From contig JBPBQZ010000059.1 in assembly GCA_050955105.1 (NCBI GenBank), positions 1 to 49,848 of the forward strand: a stretch of DNA of 49,848 bases, written 5' to 3'. Position numbers and translations under genes: made by a program. Of the stretch, positions 8,778 through 16,764 are shown one piece after another. This DNA is from JBPBQZ01 sp050955105. Its GTDB lineage: Bacteria; Pseudomonadota; Gammaproteobacteria; Burkholderiales; Burkholderiaceae. A model generated the notes under the pieces. The model was not told the origin of the DNA. It searched no databases and saw only the letters and a program-made list of their open reading frames with translations. Each line of letters starts with the position of its first letter. Positions within the stretch are counted from its first letter, which is position 1.

Positions 8778-10202
8778 TCATCCACGCCGCATCCACGATG
8801 GCAATAACTGTCGAACCGCTGCCGGTACCGCTAACGACGGAACGCTTTGCGTCTCGGCTAATCCTGCTCTTAGAATCGTTCGCAACGACTTCAGGTACGC
8901 ATCCTGGTCGGCGATTCCGACCAGTAACTGCCCGAGATTTGCGTGGCGCAGTAATGGCAAGGCGCGATCAGGCAACGTGCCGGCCAACTTCACCGAGAAT
9001 CGTTCCGCAATTTGAAACGCGCTCATGCCATAACGCTCGTCGTAACGGTTGACAATCAGCCGCAAACCGCTCTTCGACACTGACCGATCTTCTAACTCCT
9101 TAAGCGATTCTGATAGAGACACGATCGATCCGACGCTCTGATCCGTGACCATCCAAACCTGATTCGCGTTCTTAACAATGTTCGCAATGAAGTCAAAATT
9201 CGAGAAGCCGCCCAGGTCAACCACCAGCGTATCGAAGTAACGACGCAGCTCATCGAAGACGGCGAGAGAATCGCTTTGCGATACCATCCGCATTTCACTG
9301 AGGTCGGGAGGTAGCGACACGACCGATACGTCGTATGTCGAAGAAGTAAGCGCAGTTCGAACAAAAGTCTCGTCGAAACGAGCCAAATTCCGCACGGCCT
9401 CCGCAAAATGGAAATTGCCGGTCGCGTTCATGTAAAGTAGCCCATCTCCGCCGGGCAGGCCTAGGTCCAGTAACGCCACGCGCTGACCAGCATCAATGCC
9501 GGCCTTACCTGCTTTTTCCAGCGATTTCACTCTTTCCGCAGTCGGCTCGATAACACTGGGAGACGGCAGCTTAGATCTACGCTGGGCGCTATCAACCGAG
9601 GGTATGCCGCGAATCGAAACCGCCAAGTGGGCAGCCAACGTGGTCGCCCCAACACCTATGCGAGCGCCTAGTATCACGATCATTCGACCGCGCGAACGAC
9701 TTCGCGCTGGGTCAGCCAAGTCCTGCGGAGCAGCCGCTGTTGCAGCTTGTTCGATGACGCGCTCCACGATATCAACCACTTCCTGATCAGACGACGATAT
9801 ATCGATGAACTCACGAACGCCGGCACGCAAGGCGGCCAGGGTTCCCTCGGCGTTACGGCTGGAACCAATGGCAATCACCGGCATTTGAGGCGCGGACCGG
9901 GCACACGCCCGCGCGATCGCCGCGGCACGGGTCAAACGCTCTGAACTGGGTGCGGCGACCTCTCCAATCGACACGGCCCCACCTACCGACTCGTCCCGAC
10001 CTGAAAAATCGATGAACATCAAATCAGGCCGGTTCGATGCCAACACTCGCTCAACCTGGTCGGCATCGCAATACTCGTGCACTGCGATGCCGAATTGATG
10101 CACAGCTGAAGCCAGCCAGCGCGCGTGAGCGGTCGACGGTGTGCAGACCACAAACTGACGCAAACGGTCCAAATCAACCAACTCCTTGATGCGAGCAGTC
10201 AT
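8778..10202 (-). CDS. tadZ: TadZ/CpaE-type pilus localisation protein
   Basis: A 474-residue protein. The N-terminal atypical receiver domain (about 1-165) contains RPDLMFIDFSG. The C-terminal ParA/MinD-like ATPase fold (about 174-430) has a degenerate Walker A, ILGARIGVGATTLA, in which both signature lysines are replaced. TadZ/CpaE proteins place the pilus machine at the pole or focus. A poorly conserved, charged insertion (about residues 205-245) lies between the P-loop helix and strand DLGLPGGDG. Loss of the P-loop lysine is common in TadZ, so it may bind but not efficiently hydrolyse ATP. The 108-base gap to tadA holds a 7-bp hairpin (about 8696-8719) without a U-tract. Confidence 0.93.
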   Translation of the reverse strand: MTARIKELVDLDRLRQFVVCTPSTAHARWLASAVHQFGIAVHEYCDADQVERVLASNRPDLMFIDFSGRDESVGGAVSIGEVAAPSSERLTRAAAIARACARSAPQMPVIAIGSSRNAEGTLAALRAGVREFIDISSSDQEVVDIVERVIEQAATAAAPQDLADPARSRSRGRMIVILGARIGVGATTLAAHLAVSIRGIPSVDSAQRRSKLPSPSVIEPTAERVKSLEKAGKAGIDAGQRVALLDLGLPGGDGLLYMNATGNFHFAEAVRNLARFDETFVRTALTSSTYDVSVVSLPPDLSEMRMVSQSDSLAVFDELRRYFDTLVVDLGGFSNFDFIANIVKNANQVWMVTDQSVGSIVSLSESLKELEDRSVSKSGLRLIVNRYDERYGMSAFQIAERFSVKLAGTLPDRALPLLRHANLGQLLVGIADQDAYLKSLRTILRAGLAETQSVPSLAVPAAVRQLLPSWMRRG

Positions 10203-10315
10203 ACGATGTCCTCCGACAGTACCGCCATACGAAGGTACTCCTCGACTCCCGTCACTACTGGTATCTGATAAGACACGTGTTATAGGCGAACGTCTTGATC
10301 ATCGAATCCTATTCG

Positions 10316-11833
10316 CTAATGCGAAAATCCGGGCACATCGCTACTCAACATCGGACCCACGACGTAGCTACCCCAAACCGGACCATCCCTAACCTCTCGC
10401 GAGTCGCCAGGTAAAGGTAGAGTCACTCCTCGCGCGATCGGTTGCACGATATGCGGGGTAACGATGATCACCAATTCCTTTTCGCTTTGGGTGTAGTTCA
10501 TATTTTTAAAGAATGCGCCAATGATCGGCAAATCACCGAGCAAAGGAACCTTGCCAACACTGGTTGCCGTACTTCGGCTGACGAGGCCGCCGATGACGAA
10601 GCTTTCGCCATCACCCAACTCAACTGTTGTGTCCGCCCGCCGTGTCGTAATCGCTGGGATAGTCGTTCCATTAACAGTTACGGCATTTCCGTAGTCGAGG
10701 TCGCTTGCCTCTGGCGCAACTTTGAGCGCGATGCGCGACTGACTTAAAACTGTTGGCGTTACTGTAAGACCCACGCCGAACGATTTATAAGTAATGGTGG
10801 TCGTGCCCAATCCACCTGATTCAGGAATCGGCAATTCGCCGCCGGCGAGAAAACTCGCACTCTGACCCGACAGCGCAACCAATGTCGGTTCCGCCAAAAC
10901 TCTGGCCAGACCGTTACTCTGGAGGACGCTGAGATTGGCGAAGATACCGCCGATGGGGCCAGCCACAAGGTTGAACGCGGATGAGATCGGCGATTGGCTC
11001 GCGAACGAAACCGAGTTGCTACCCGCCGTAACGCTGGTCAGACTAGTGGCCCCGAAGACGCCAAATCCAAATCCATTCGCACGATTCGTAAAGAGATTAA
11101 ACCCGGCCTCTTTCAGCACCGACTTCGTGAATTCCACTACCTTCACGTCAACCTGTACAACGCCGCCAGGTGCCACGTTCGACACATCAACTACGCTCGA
11201 CGCGGAATCCGCAGCAACCGCTGCAGCGCGAGCGTGAGCCACTAATGACGGAGCGTCGCCGCTGATCACAGCGGTCGACCCGTGCACCGACACATCCAGA
11301 CCAGAATCGGGCAGCACGCTCGCCGTGAGTTCGCTGCGTACTCTTACGTTATAGCGATGCGGACCGCCCTCCGGATTATTACGCGACCATACCGATAAAC
11401 TCGTAACACCGGGTTTCTTTCCAACCAACAACGCGCCGCCAGTAATAGGGACGACGTCGGCAACTGACGAATCGCCGATTGCCACCCGGCGCAGCGGACC
11501 GTCCGACGATAGTTCGCGCTGCTCCTTGACAGTCAGCGTTATCAGATCAGGTTGAAGGCCGGGTAGCGGAGCCACTTCGGTATTCGTCACGTTCGTGACC
11601 ATGTCCACATCCGACTGCGGCCTCACCCGGTGTCGGATGTGATTCGCTGTTTGCGGTGAAAACAATACATGCGGCACGACGGGCGACACTGTCGCTTGCG
11701 CTCCCGATGCCGCAGCGTCCATAGTGGTCGCCGGCATTGCCACGCTCGGCAACGTCAAGCCCAGGACCAGACACCAGGGTAGCGGTCGAGCTGCCACCGC
11801 TCGGCGAAGTGAACTCATACGATCTATTTTCAT
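10316..11833 (-). CDS. cpaC: CpaC/RcpA outer-membrane secretin of the Flp pilus
   Basis: A 505-residue secretin with a signal peptide ending near SVAMPA (about residue 34). An N-terminal pilus-specific domain (VTLTVKEQ... through WSRNNPEGGPHRYNVRV) and a BON-like region (LDVSVHGSTAVISGDAPSL) follow. The conserved secretin core ends in the signature VPLLGDLPIIGAFFKN...ELVIIVTPHIVQP (about 425-470). It forms the multimeric outer-membrane channel for the pilus. It sits 65 bases after cpaB. The 113-base gap before tadZ (10203-10315) shows nothing convincing. Confidence 0.96.
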   Translation of the reverse strand: MKIDRMSSLRRAVAARPLPWCLVLGLTLPSVAMPATTMDAAASGAQATVSPVVPHVLFSPQTANHIRHRVRPQSDVDMVTNVTNTEVAPLPGLQPDLITLTVKEQRELSSDGPLRRVAIGDSSVADVVPITGGALLVGKKPGVTSLSVWSRNNPEGGPHRYNVRVRSELTASVLPDSGLDVSVHGSTAVISGDAPSLVAHARAAAVAADSASSVVDVSNVAPGGVVQVDVKVVEFTKSVLKEAGFNLFTNRANGFGFGVFGATSLTSVTAGSNSVSFASQSPISSAFNLVAGPIGGIFANLSVLQSNGLARVLAEPTLVALSGQSASFLAGGELPIPESGGLGTTTITYKSFGVGLTVTPTVLSQSRIALKVAPEASDLDYGNAVTVNGTTIPAITTRRADTTVELGDGESFVIGGLVSRSTATSVGKVPLLGDLPIIGAFFKNMNYTQSEKELVIIVTPHIVQPIARGVTLPLPGDSREVRDGPVWGSYVVGPMLSSDVPGFSH

Positions 11834-11898
11834 TGACTTATCAGACTTGGCCCCGCGCTACGCCGCCATATCGGCGCATACATCCCCGTTTGCTACAT

Positions 11899-12876
11899 TT
11901 AATACGCTGAACTTTGCCGTTCCGTGCCTCGGATGATCTCAATCGAACTACCTCCGCCCGTGGAAGCGCGACGCACCGTCGGCGTAGCAGTAGTACGTGC
12001 TTGCTGGGGCGTGGACAGTCTGCGTGCATCCGCCGCTAAGCCGGACAAATCTACCCCCGAGAAAGCGCGATTGTCAGGCTGCGAGATCGCAGCTACGCGT
12101 CCCATATTCAAACCGGGTAAGGCGCGCAACACCGGTGCCGGCGCGGGAAACAATGTCGGATCGGGAACGGAATCATCAGTAGGTTGCCGCAAAGCCAGCG
12201 TCAATTTTCCTGCTTGCGCCCCAAGCATCAACGCATTGACATCCTGTACCGGCACCGCGAGTACGGCAGTCCTTGCCTGCGAACGCCCGTTATCTGAAGC
12301 GCCAGCGCCGTTCGAAGCAGGCTTAACCTCGGTAGCCCCCAATATTTGATTGCCGTAGGCCAGGACCTTTACGCGGGATAACAATAGGCGCGCTTGGGTG
12401 CGACTGACCGCATCCTGTCCCTGAGCTTCACGAAGTGTGAAGAAAACGTCGACGAGATCACCCGGCTGAATGGCATTACCTACACCGATCACCTCGTCTA
12501 CCGCAACGGCGACACCTCGCTCACCCTTGTTCAATTGAGTGGGGATGCCATTTGCCAAGTTCGAAGGAGTAATCGGCATGCCGGCGTCGATAGTCGTGCG
12601 CGGAACCTTTCCGGCTACCTGAGAAACTTCAGAAAAGGCGTCGACTGGAGCCTCTGGCAAGTCCACCAGCTTCAAAGAAGCCGCATTGATTGGCGCATCT
12701 GCGACAAGCTGCTTCCCGGCCAACACAATGCGATGCGTAGCCGGCGCGGGGTTGTTCGTTAGGTGCTGCTGAGTGTCGGGAGCGGATGCCTTCTTGCCCA
12801 CCATAACCGCTATGACACCAAGAACTATCGCCAACAGAACTAATACAGCCGCAATGAATTTGGTCAGCGTAGTCAT
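11899..12876 (-). CDS. cpaB: CpaB/RcpC Flp pilus assembly protein
   Basis: A 325-residue protein with one N-terminal membrane helix (residues 6-27). A SAF domain (VLAGKQLVADAPINAASLKLVDLPEAPVDAF) and the RcpC/CpaB core (GVAVAVDEVIGVGNAIQPGDLVDVFFTLR, about 135-165) follow, then a Ser/Thr-rich tail. CpaB is periplasmic, anchored in the inner membrane and links the secretin to the rest of the pilus machine. Gene order flp-cpaA-cpaB-cpaC is standard. Confidence 0.93.
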   Translation of the reverse strand: MTTLTKFIAAVLVLLAIVLGVIAVMVGKKASAPDTQQHLTNNPAPATHRIVLAGKQLVADAPINAASLKLVDLPEAPVDAFSEVSQVAGKVPRTTIDAGMPITPSNLANGIPTQLNKGERGVAVAVDEVIGVGNAIQPGDLVDVFFTLREAQGQDAVSRTQARLLLSRVKVLAYGNQILGATEVKPASNGAGASDNGRSQARTAVLAVPVQDVNALMLGAQAGKLTLALRQPTDDSVPDPTLFPAPAPVLRALPGLNMGRVAAISQPDNRAFSGVDLSGLAADARRLSTPQQARTTATPTVRRASTGGGSSIEIIRGTERQSSAY

Positions 12877-12968
12877 TTAGATGTCGCGTGTAATTCAAAT
12901 GGTCTCCATGGGAGACAGACAAAAACCTGGGAAATTCAGGTGGTCAATCAGCGGTACGAACTCTTTAT

Positions 12969-13481
12969 TCAATGGGAGAGCACGTAGATTGTTCCAATCG
13001 ACAGATAGGCTGCAAAAGGAATGCCTTTTCTCCCGCACCTCCAAATTGCGATCCGCCTCCCGAAGCCGCTACCTTCAAAACGTGTTGCCAATCCCAAAGC
13101 GACATATTGCGCGGGCGAAGGAATTCGGAGGAGGACTATAAGGCAAGCGTGCACACCAGCCAGCACGGTGGCGATTAACCATATCGGCAACAACGCACGA
13201 AAGCCTAAAACGAATCCAATTACCGCAAAGAATTTGACGTCTCCCGCTCCCATTACTCGAAACAAATAAAAAGGAAGGGACACCCCAAGTCCAATAATCA
13301 AGCCGAGCAAAGCGTCGACCCGGGTGACCGCCTGTAAACTATAGCCATGAGACACGAGGACATATGACTGCCCAACTACGAGGATCAACAACAATGGGTT
13401 GGGTACACGACGCATGCCAACGTCAGCCAACGCAATGAACGCACAGCAAATAACTACTGCTACGGACCAAGCTATAAACAT
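12969..13481 (-). CDS. cpaA: Flp prepilin peptidase (A24 family, CpaA/TadV)
   Basis: A 170-residue polytopic membrane protein. It keeps both catalytic aspartates of A24 prepilin peptidases: LADVGMRRVPN (Asp 20) and the MGAGDVKFF motif (GxGD). It should cut the leader of Flp and TadE at the inner membrane. It lacks the N-terminal methylase domain of PilD, as expected for TadV/CpaA. The ribosome site is weak, and a stable hairpin stands directly upstream, so its expression is probably much lower than that of flp. Confidence 0.93.
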   Translation of the reverse strand: MFIAWSVAVVICCAFIALADVGMRRVPNPLLLILVVGQSYVLVSHGYSLQAVTRVDALLGLIIGLGVSLPFYLFRVMGAGDVKFFAVIGFVLGFRALLPIWLIATVLAGVHACLIVLLRIPSPAQYVALGLATRFEGSGFGRRIAIWRCGRKGIPFAAYLSIGTIYVLSH

Positions 13482-13497
13482 CGTGTGGTAAGGCGTG

Positions 13498-13529
13498 GGG
13501 CGGCAAGAGAAAATCCTCGCCTGCCGCCC
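13498..13529 (-). other. Intercistronic hairpin between flp and cpaA
   Basis: Arms GGGCGGCA (13498-13505) and TGCCGCCC (13522-13529) form a perfect 8-bp stem 17 bases before the cpaA start, with no U-tract. Such hairpins after pilin genes often stabilise the pilin message and lower expression of downstream genes. This role is inferred. Confidence 0.6.
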
Positions 13530-13542
13530 GGTTTCAATTAAA

Positions 13543-13776
13543 TTACGAGCCGGTGAATGTGCAGGACGCCGCAGTCGTAGTTGACGTCAGCCCGGTCAGG
13601 CAACTGCCCAGGCCTCTGAAGAAGTTCGTCAAGCTGGTACCGAGGCCTCCGATTGCAGCAATAACCAAAAGCGCCATCAAGCCCGAAATCAACGCATACT
13701 CAACAGCCGTCGCACCATCTTCCTGCTTCAAGAACTTAACAACTTCACGGCCCGCGCTTTTGAATTGGATATTCAT
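13543..13776 (-). CDS. flp: Flp/Fap-type major pilin
   Basis: A 77-residue pilin. A basic leader ends in Gly, then ATAVEYALISGLMALLVIAAI: the Flp motif with cleavage after Gly 21, Glu at +5 and Tyr at +6, followed by the hydrophobic helix. Two cysteines in the short C-terminal part (CLTG...SCTF) could form a disulfide. Mature Flp polymerises into adhesive tight-adherence pili. A good ribosome site GAGGATAAGTAA precedes the ATG. As the first gene of the operon it has a roughly 245-base leader if transcription starts at the sigma-54-type promoter at 14033-14048. Confidence 0.96.
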   Translation of the reverse strand: MNIQFKSAGREVVKFLKQEDGATAVEYALISGLMALLVIAAIGGLGTSLTNFFRGLGSCLTGLTSTTTAASCTFTGS

Positions 13777-13908
13777 TTACTTATCCTCGTACTCGGAGAT
13801 GAACATAACTAGATGGGGGATGCTAATTAAAACGCCGCACCGAAGAGGTCGCGCAGGTGGTTTCGAAACAACCAAAACCGTGATCCAGCCGTCACCGTTA
13901 AGGCAGGC

Positions 13909-13954
13909 TTATCGAGATAGATAGATCGCGTTGATAAGGTTCCTCAATGAGGAA
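13909..13954 (-). other. Inverted repeats in the flp leader
   Basis: Two structures lie in the presumed flp 5' leader: CTTATC...GATAAG (13909-13937) and the palindrome TTCCTCA-A-TGAGGAA (13940-13954). They could be RNA stems in a long leader or a regulator site; the sequence does not decide. Confidence 0.35.
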
Positions 13955-14032
13955 GTTTTGTATTGATTCGCACACACGGAATCTTTATAGACAACTTATC
14001 GGGACGTCGCAACAAATAAAAGTAAATTTTTT

Positions 14033-14048
14033 TGCTAAGATCGTGCCA
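14033..14048 (-). promoter_or_regulatory. Sigma-54-type promoter upstream of flp/tad operon
   Basis: On the minus strand: TGGCAC (14048-14043), 5 bases, TAGCA (14037-14033). GG and GC are separated by exactly 10 bases, as sigma-54 requires; one mismatch to TTGCA in the -12 element. Expected start near 14022. The tad operon carries its own sigma-54 activator gene at the far end. Confidence 0.65.
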
Positions 14049-14076
14049 GCTTTCATGTTGCATAGCACAACCAAAG

Positions 14077-14178
14077 GTGTACTTTTTTCAAAACGCTCAA
14101 ACTTACAGAAATTACAACTCGCTTAACCGCTTTATTTTCCGGGAATGATTAGCTTTTATATGTTGTAAAGAAGTACAC
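14077..14178. repeat. Widely spaced inverted repeat GTGTACTT / AAGTACAC
   Basis: GTGTACTTTTTT at 14077-14088 and AAAGAAGTACAC at 14167-14178 match as inverted copies at 11 of 12 positions, centres about 90 bases apart. They lie upstream of the flp sigma-54-type promoter and could be activator sites. The function is inferred. Confidence 0.4.
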
Positions 14179-14221
14179 GAAATACTATTTTCCTGATGTT
14201 GCCAGGCATCAAAAAAAGTCC

Positions 14222-14234
14222 TATCAAATTGTTG
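14222..14234 (+). promoter_or_regulatory. IHF consensus site
   Basis: TATCAA-attg-TTG matches the IHF consensus WATCAANNNNTTR at every fixed position. It sits in the AT-rich divergent region between the shared 13-base element (14266) and the flp promoter. IHF bending is typical at sigma-54 promoters. Confidence 0.55.
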
Positions 14235-14265
14235 CTAAGACCCGACGGTGTTACGGACTGTTCGG

Positions 14266-14278
14266 AACGTTACGTTAC
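14266..14278 (+). promoter_or_regulatory. Candidate upstream activator element (copy 1 of 13-base AACGTTACGTTAC)
   Basis: The 13-base sequence AACGTTACGTTAC occurs here and again at 46473-46485, both times near a sigma-54-type promoter and an IHF consensus. Here it is 143 bases upstream of the plus-strand promoter at 14421 and 218 upstream of the minus-strand one at 14048. An identical 13-mer alone could be chance; the shared context makes it a candidate enhancer. Confidence 0.4.
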
Positions 14279-14420
14279 AGAGGGCCACAAAACGTTCGTT
14301 TCAAAGTGATATTTAGCATACGTAAAAACCCTCGGTGACTCCTACCGTTCACGAAACCAAGCATATGGAACAAGGCTTTCCACACCGATTTCGTCCAGTA
14401 TTCGCCTGGCTTTTTTCAAA

Positions 14421-14436
14421 TGGCATGCCGCTTGCA
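14421..14436 (+). promoter_or_regulatory. Sigma-54 promoter of the repeat-rich lipoprotein gene
   Basis: TGGCAT (14421-14426), 5 bases, TTGCA (14432-14436): an exact TGGCAY-N5-TTGCW match with GG-N10-GC spacing. Expected start is near 14447, giving a 33-base leader to the GTG start at 14480. Confidence 0.78.
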
Positions 14437-14479
14437 TTAGGCCTCCCCGTGTCATTCGATTACTCGGTGGAGAGAAAAC

Positions 14480-16435
14480 GTGAAACGCATGCAAAAAGAA
14501 AGTGCGCTCAAGCAAACGGCCATTGCTACGAGCCTCGCAGTGTTGATTAGCCTTGCAGGCTGCGCCGGCAACGGCGTGGTGACCAGCAAGCTGGGCGGCG
14601 GTAACGGCGGTGACGGCACCTCGGGAACTGGTACGTCGGGTACCGGTACCAGCGGCACGACTTCTGGCACTACGTCAGGTACCACCTCGGGTACGACTTC
14701 GGGCACCACGTCCGGTACGACTTCAGGTACCACCTCAGGCACGACTTCCGGCACCACCTCAGGCACCACGTCGGGTACAACCTCCGGCACGACCTCGGGC
14801 ACTAGCGGCAGCAGCGCGCTCAACACCGTGATCCAAGACACCGGCAATGTTGTCAGCGCGGCGGGCAACACGGTCAGCAGCATCGGTTCACAAGTTTCCT
14901 CAACCACGATCCCCGGCATTAGCAGCAGCACCACGTCCGCAACAGGCGGCATCGTGAGTTCGGCCGGCGCCGCGGTAACGTCGGTGGGCGACAGCGTCGC
15001 CGCCGGCTTGGGCCATCTGGGTACGGGCGACGCGATCAATACGACCGTGGCCGGCAGCGTCAACGGCGTTGTGTCGAACGCGGCCAACGCCGTGACCGAC
15101 GCAGGCTTGTTGGTCAATAGCTTGGGCACGGGCAACCTTTCTGTGCTCGCTCCGGTTACCACGCCGGTGGGTACGCTAGTTGGATCGCTCGGCACTACGG
15201 TGTCGAATGTCGGCAGCCAGTTGAACACGGCATTGACTACCGGTCCGGTTGAGCAGATCACCAGCGAGTTGTCGACGGCGGTTACGCCGATCACGTCGCA
15301 AGTAGTAAAAACCACGCAAAACCTCGGCGATGCAACGGGCCTGGGCAATGTCATCAGCAACGTTGCGCTGCAACTGGGCGGCGTGTTGACACAAGCCGGC
15401 AACAGCGTCGGCGCCACCAGCGGCAACCCTGTTGCAGCGGGTCTTGATACGACGATTACGCGCCTCGGCAATACCGTGGTGGCCACCGGCGGCTTGTTCT
15501 CTTCGGGTTCCTCCGCATCGGGTAACCCGCTGGGCGGCTTGCTCGGCGGCCTGACGGGCGGCACCAGTGGTGGTCTGCTCGGCGGCAGTCTGCTGGGTGG
15601 CTTGACAGGCGGCACGAGTACCGGCGGTGTGCTGGGCGGCGGCTTGCTCGGCGGCAGCCTGCTGGGCGGTTTGACGGGTAGCTCGACGGGCGTCGGCGGC
15701 TTGCTGTCGCCGGTTACCTCGCTGGTTACCAGCCTCACGGGTTCCTTGGGTGGTGCCACGGGTGGCACGGGCTTGCTGGCGCCGGTCACAGGTATTGTCT
15801 CCAGCCTGACGGGTGGCTTGAGCGGTTCTACCGGCGGCACCTCGGGTCTGCTGTCACCAGTCACCGGCTTGCTCTCCAGCCTGACGGGTTCCGTGGGTGG
15901 CACAACGGGCACTGGCAACTTGCTGTCGCCAGTCACCGGCCTGGTCGGTGGCTTGACGAGTTCGCTGGGTGGCTCGAGCGGTGCGGCAGGCGGCTTGCTG
16001 TCCCCGGTGACGAGCATCGTTGGCGGCTTGACCGGTTCGGTGGGCGGATCGAGTGGCGCGGCGGGTGGTTTGCTGTCGCCAGTCACCGGCATCGTGTCGG
16101 GTCTGACGGGCTCGGTCGGCGGCGGTAGCGCGGCGGGCGGTCTGCTGTCCCCAGCCACGACCATCGTCTCGGGCTTGACCGGTTCGGTCGGCGGCGCCAG
16201 CGGCGCGACGGGCGGCTTGTTGTCGCCGATCACCAATCTGGTTTCGGGTCTGACGGGCGCAGCAGGCGGCGCAACGGGTGCAGCCGGCGGCGTTGGCAGC
16301 TTGCTCGCGCCGGTTACTACCGCCGTCAGCAGCCTGACCACCACGGTCAGTTCGATTGGCTCCTCGAACGGCACGGGTGGCATCCTCAGCCCGGTGACGG
16401 GTCTGGTGGGCGGCTTGCTGGGCGGCCTGAAGTAA
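14480..16435 (+). CDS. Repeat-rich (collagen-like-type) surface lipoprotein
   Basis: 651 residues from a GTG start with GGAGAG upstream. The N-terminus MKRMQKES...LAVLISLAGC is a lipoprotein signal (lipid on Cys 28). A Gly/Thr/Ser run follows (about 40-112, four-residue TTSG unit, about eleven copies). Next is a non-repetitive Val/Asn/Ser/Gly-rich region (about 113-345). The C-terminal half has about ten units of 24-25 residues of the form LLSPVTGIVSGLTGSVGGSSGAAGG. It resembles proteins annotated in Burkholderia as collagen-like triplet-repeat proteins, though the repeats here are not true Gly-X-Y collagen. Probable role: surface or biofilm-matrix adhesin. The putative sigma-54 promoter upstream and the TpsB-type transporter gene downstream suggest a shared programme with the Flp pilus. 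A terminator separates it from the transporter gene. The exact function is unknown. Confidence 0.85.
   Translation: MKRMQKESALKQTAIATSLAVLISLAGCAGNGVVTSKLGGGNGGDGTSGTGTSGTGTSGTTSGTTSGTTSGTTSGTTSGTTSGTTSGTTSGTTSGTTSGTTSGTTSGTSGSSALNTVIQDTGNVVSAAGNTVSSIGSQVSSTTIPGISSSTTSATGGIVSSAGAAVTSVGDSVAAGLGHLGTGDAINTTVAGSVNGVVSNAANAVTDAGLLVNSLGTGNLSVLAPVTTPVGTLVGSLGTTVSNVGSQLNTALTTGPVEQITSELSTAVTPITSQVVKTTQNLGDATGLGNVISNVALQLGGVLTQAGNSVGATSGNPVAAGLDTTITRLGNTVVATGGLFSSGSSASGNPLGGLLGGLTGGTSGGLLGGSLLGGLTGGTSTGGVLGGGLLGGSLLGGLTGSSTGVGGLLSPVTSLVTSLTGSLGGATGGTGLLAPVTGIVSSLTGGLSGSTGGTSGLLSPVTGLLSSLTGSVGGTTGTGNLLSPVTGLVGGLTSSLGGSSGAAGGLLSPVTSIVGGLTGSVGGSSGAAGGLLSPVTGIVSGLTGSVGGGSAAGGLLSPATTIVSGLTGSVGGASGATGGLLSPITNLVSGLTGAAGGATGAAGGVGSLLAPVTTAVSSLTTTVSSIGSSNGTGGILSPVTGLVGGLLGGLK
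14620..14810 (+). repeat. 12-bp tandem repeat coding (Thr-Thr-Ser-Gly)n
   Basis: Imperfect 12-base units (for example GGCACCACGTCC, GGTACGACTTCA), about eleven full copies plus degenerate flanks. Codon variation between units (ACG/ACC/ACT) shows the array is not freshly amplified. It would vary in length in frame. Confidence 0.9.
15698..16432 (+). repeat. 72-75-bp degenerate tandem repeat, about ten copies
   Basis: Each unit begins near TTGCTGTCGCCAGTCACC and encodes LL(S/A)PVTxxVxxLTGSxGG plus a Gly/Ser/Ala linker. Copies differ at many silent sites, so selection on the protein pattern, not recent duplication, maintains them. Confidence 0.88.
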
Positions 16436-16475
16436 GTCATAGCTCCGATGCGGGCCTCATGACGCATCGCAGCGA

Positions 16476-16522
16476 CGGCCGAACCTTTTCGAGATAGCTC
16501 GGAGGTTCGGCCGCTTTGTTTT
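16476..16522 (+). terminator. Rho-independent terminator after the lipoprotein gene
   Basis: CGGCCGAACC (16476-16485) and GGTTCGGCCG (16504-16513) form a perfect 10-bp stem followed by CTTTGTTTTA. It lies 41 bases after the stop codon. Confidence 0.9.
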
Positions 16523-16691
16523 ATGCCGCGGTTTTACAACAGCCGTCGGGCCAAGCATTTGATCCTTGCCAGAAGCATGTTTAGCCCGCATGCTCGCGGC
16601 AGGCGACGGTTGGTCGCGCTAACGGAGCAAGTTTTGTCGCGACGCCGAGATGGAAGATGATCGATCTGAACGAACGCTGCATCAGGCATGT

Positions 16692-16719
16692 TTGAAGTGG
16701 TATCTCAATACCTTATTAG
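16692..16719 (+). promoter_or_regulatory. Candidate sigma-70 promoter with spacer palindrome before the TpsB gene
   Basis: TTGAAG (16692-16697), 16-base spacer, TATTAG (16714-16719). The spacer holds the palindrome GGTAT-CTCA-ATACC (16699-16712), which could be an operator. No GG-N10-GC sigma-54 pattern was found for this gene. Confidence 0.4.
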
Positions 16720-16764
16720 AAAACAAGACGCGTGCACAGCGTCCGTAATAGCAACGAGGACATC

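Noticed and set aside
14620..14810. Short regular repeats considered as a CRISPR array
   Set aside because: 12-base coding units with no spacers; they encode TTSG repeats in a lipoprotein.
14452..16467. A 671-codon minus-strand open frame rich in Pro, Val and Glu
   Set aside because: It is the antisense of the repeat lipoprotein gene; the repeats keep it open. It has no signal, domain or ribosome site.
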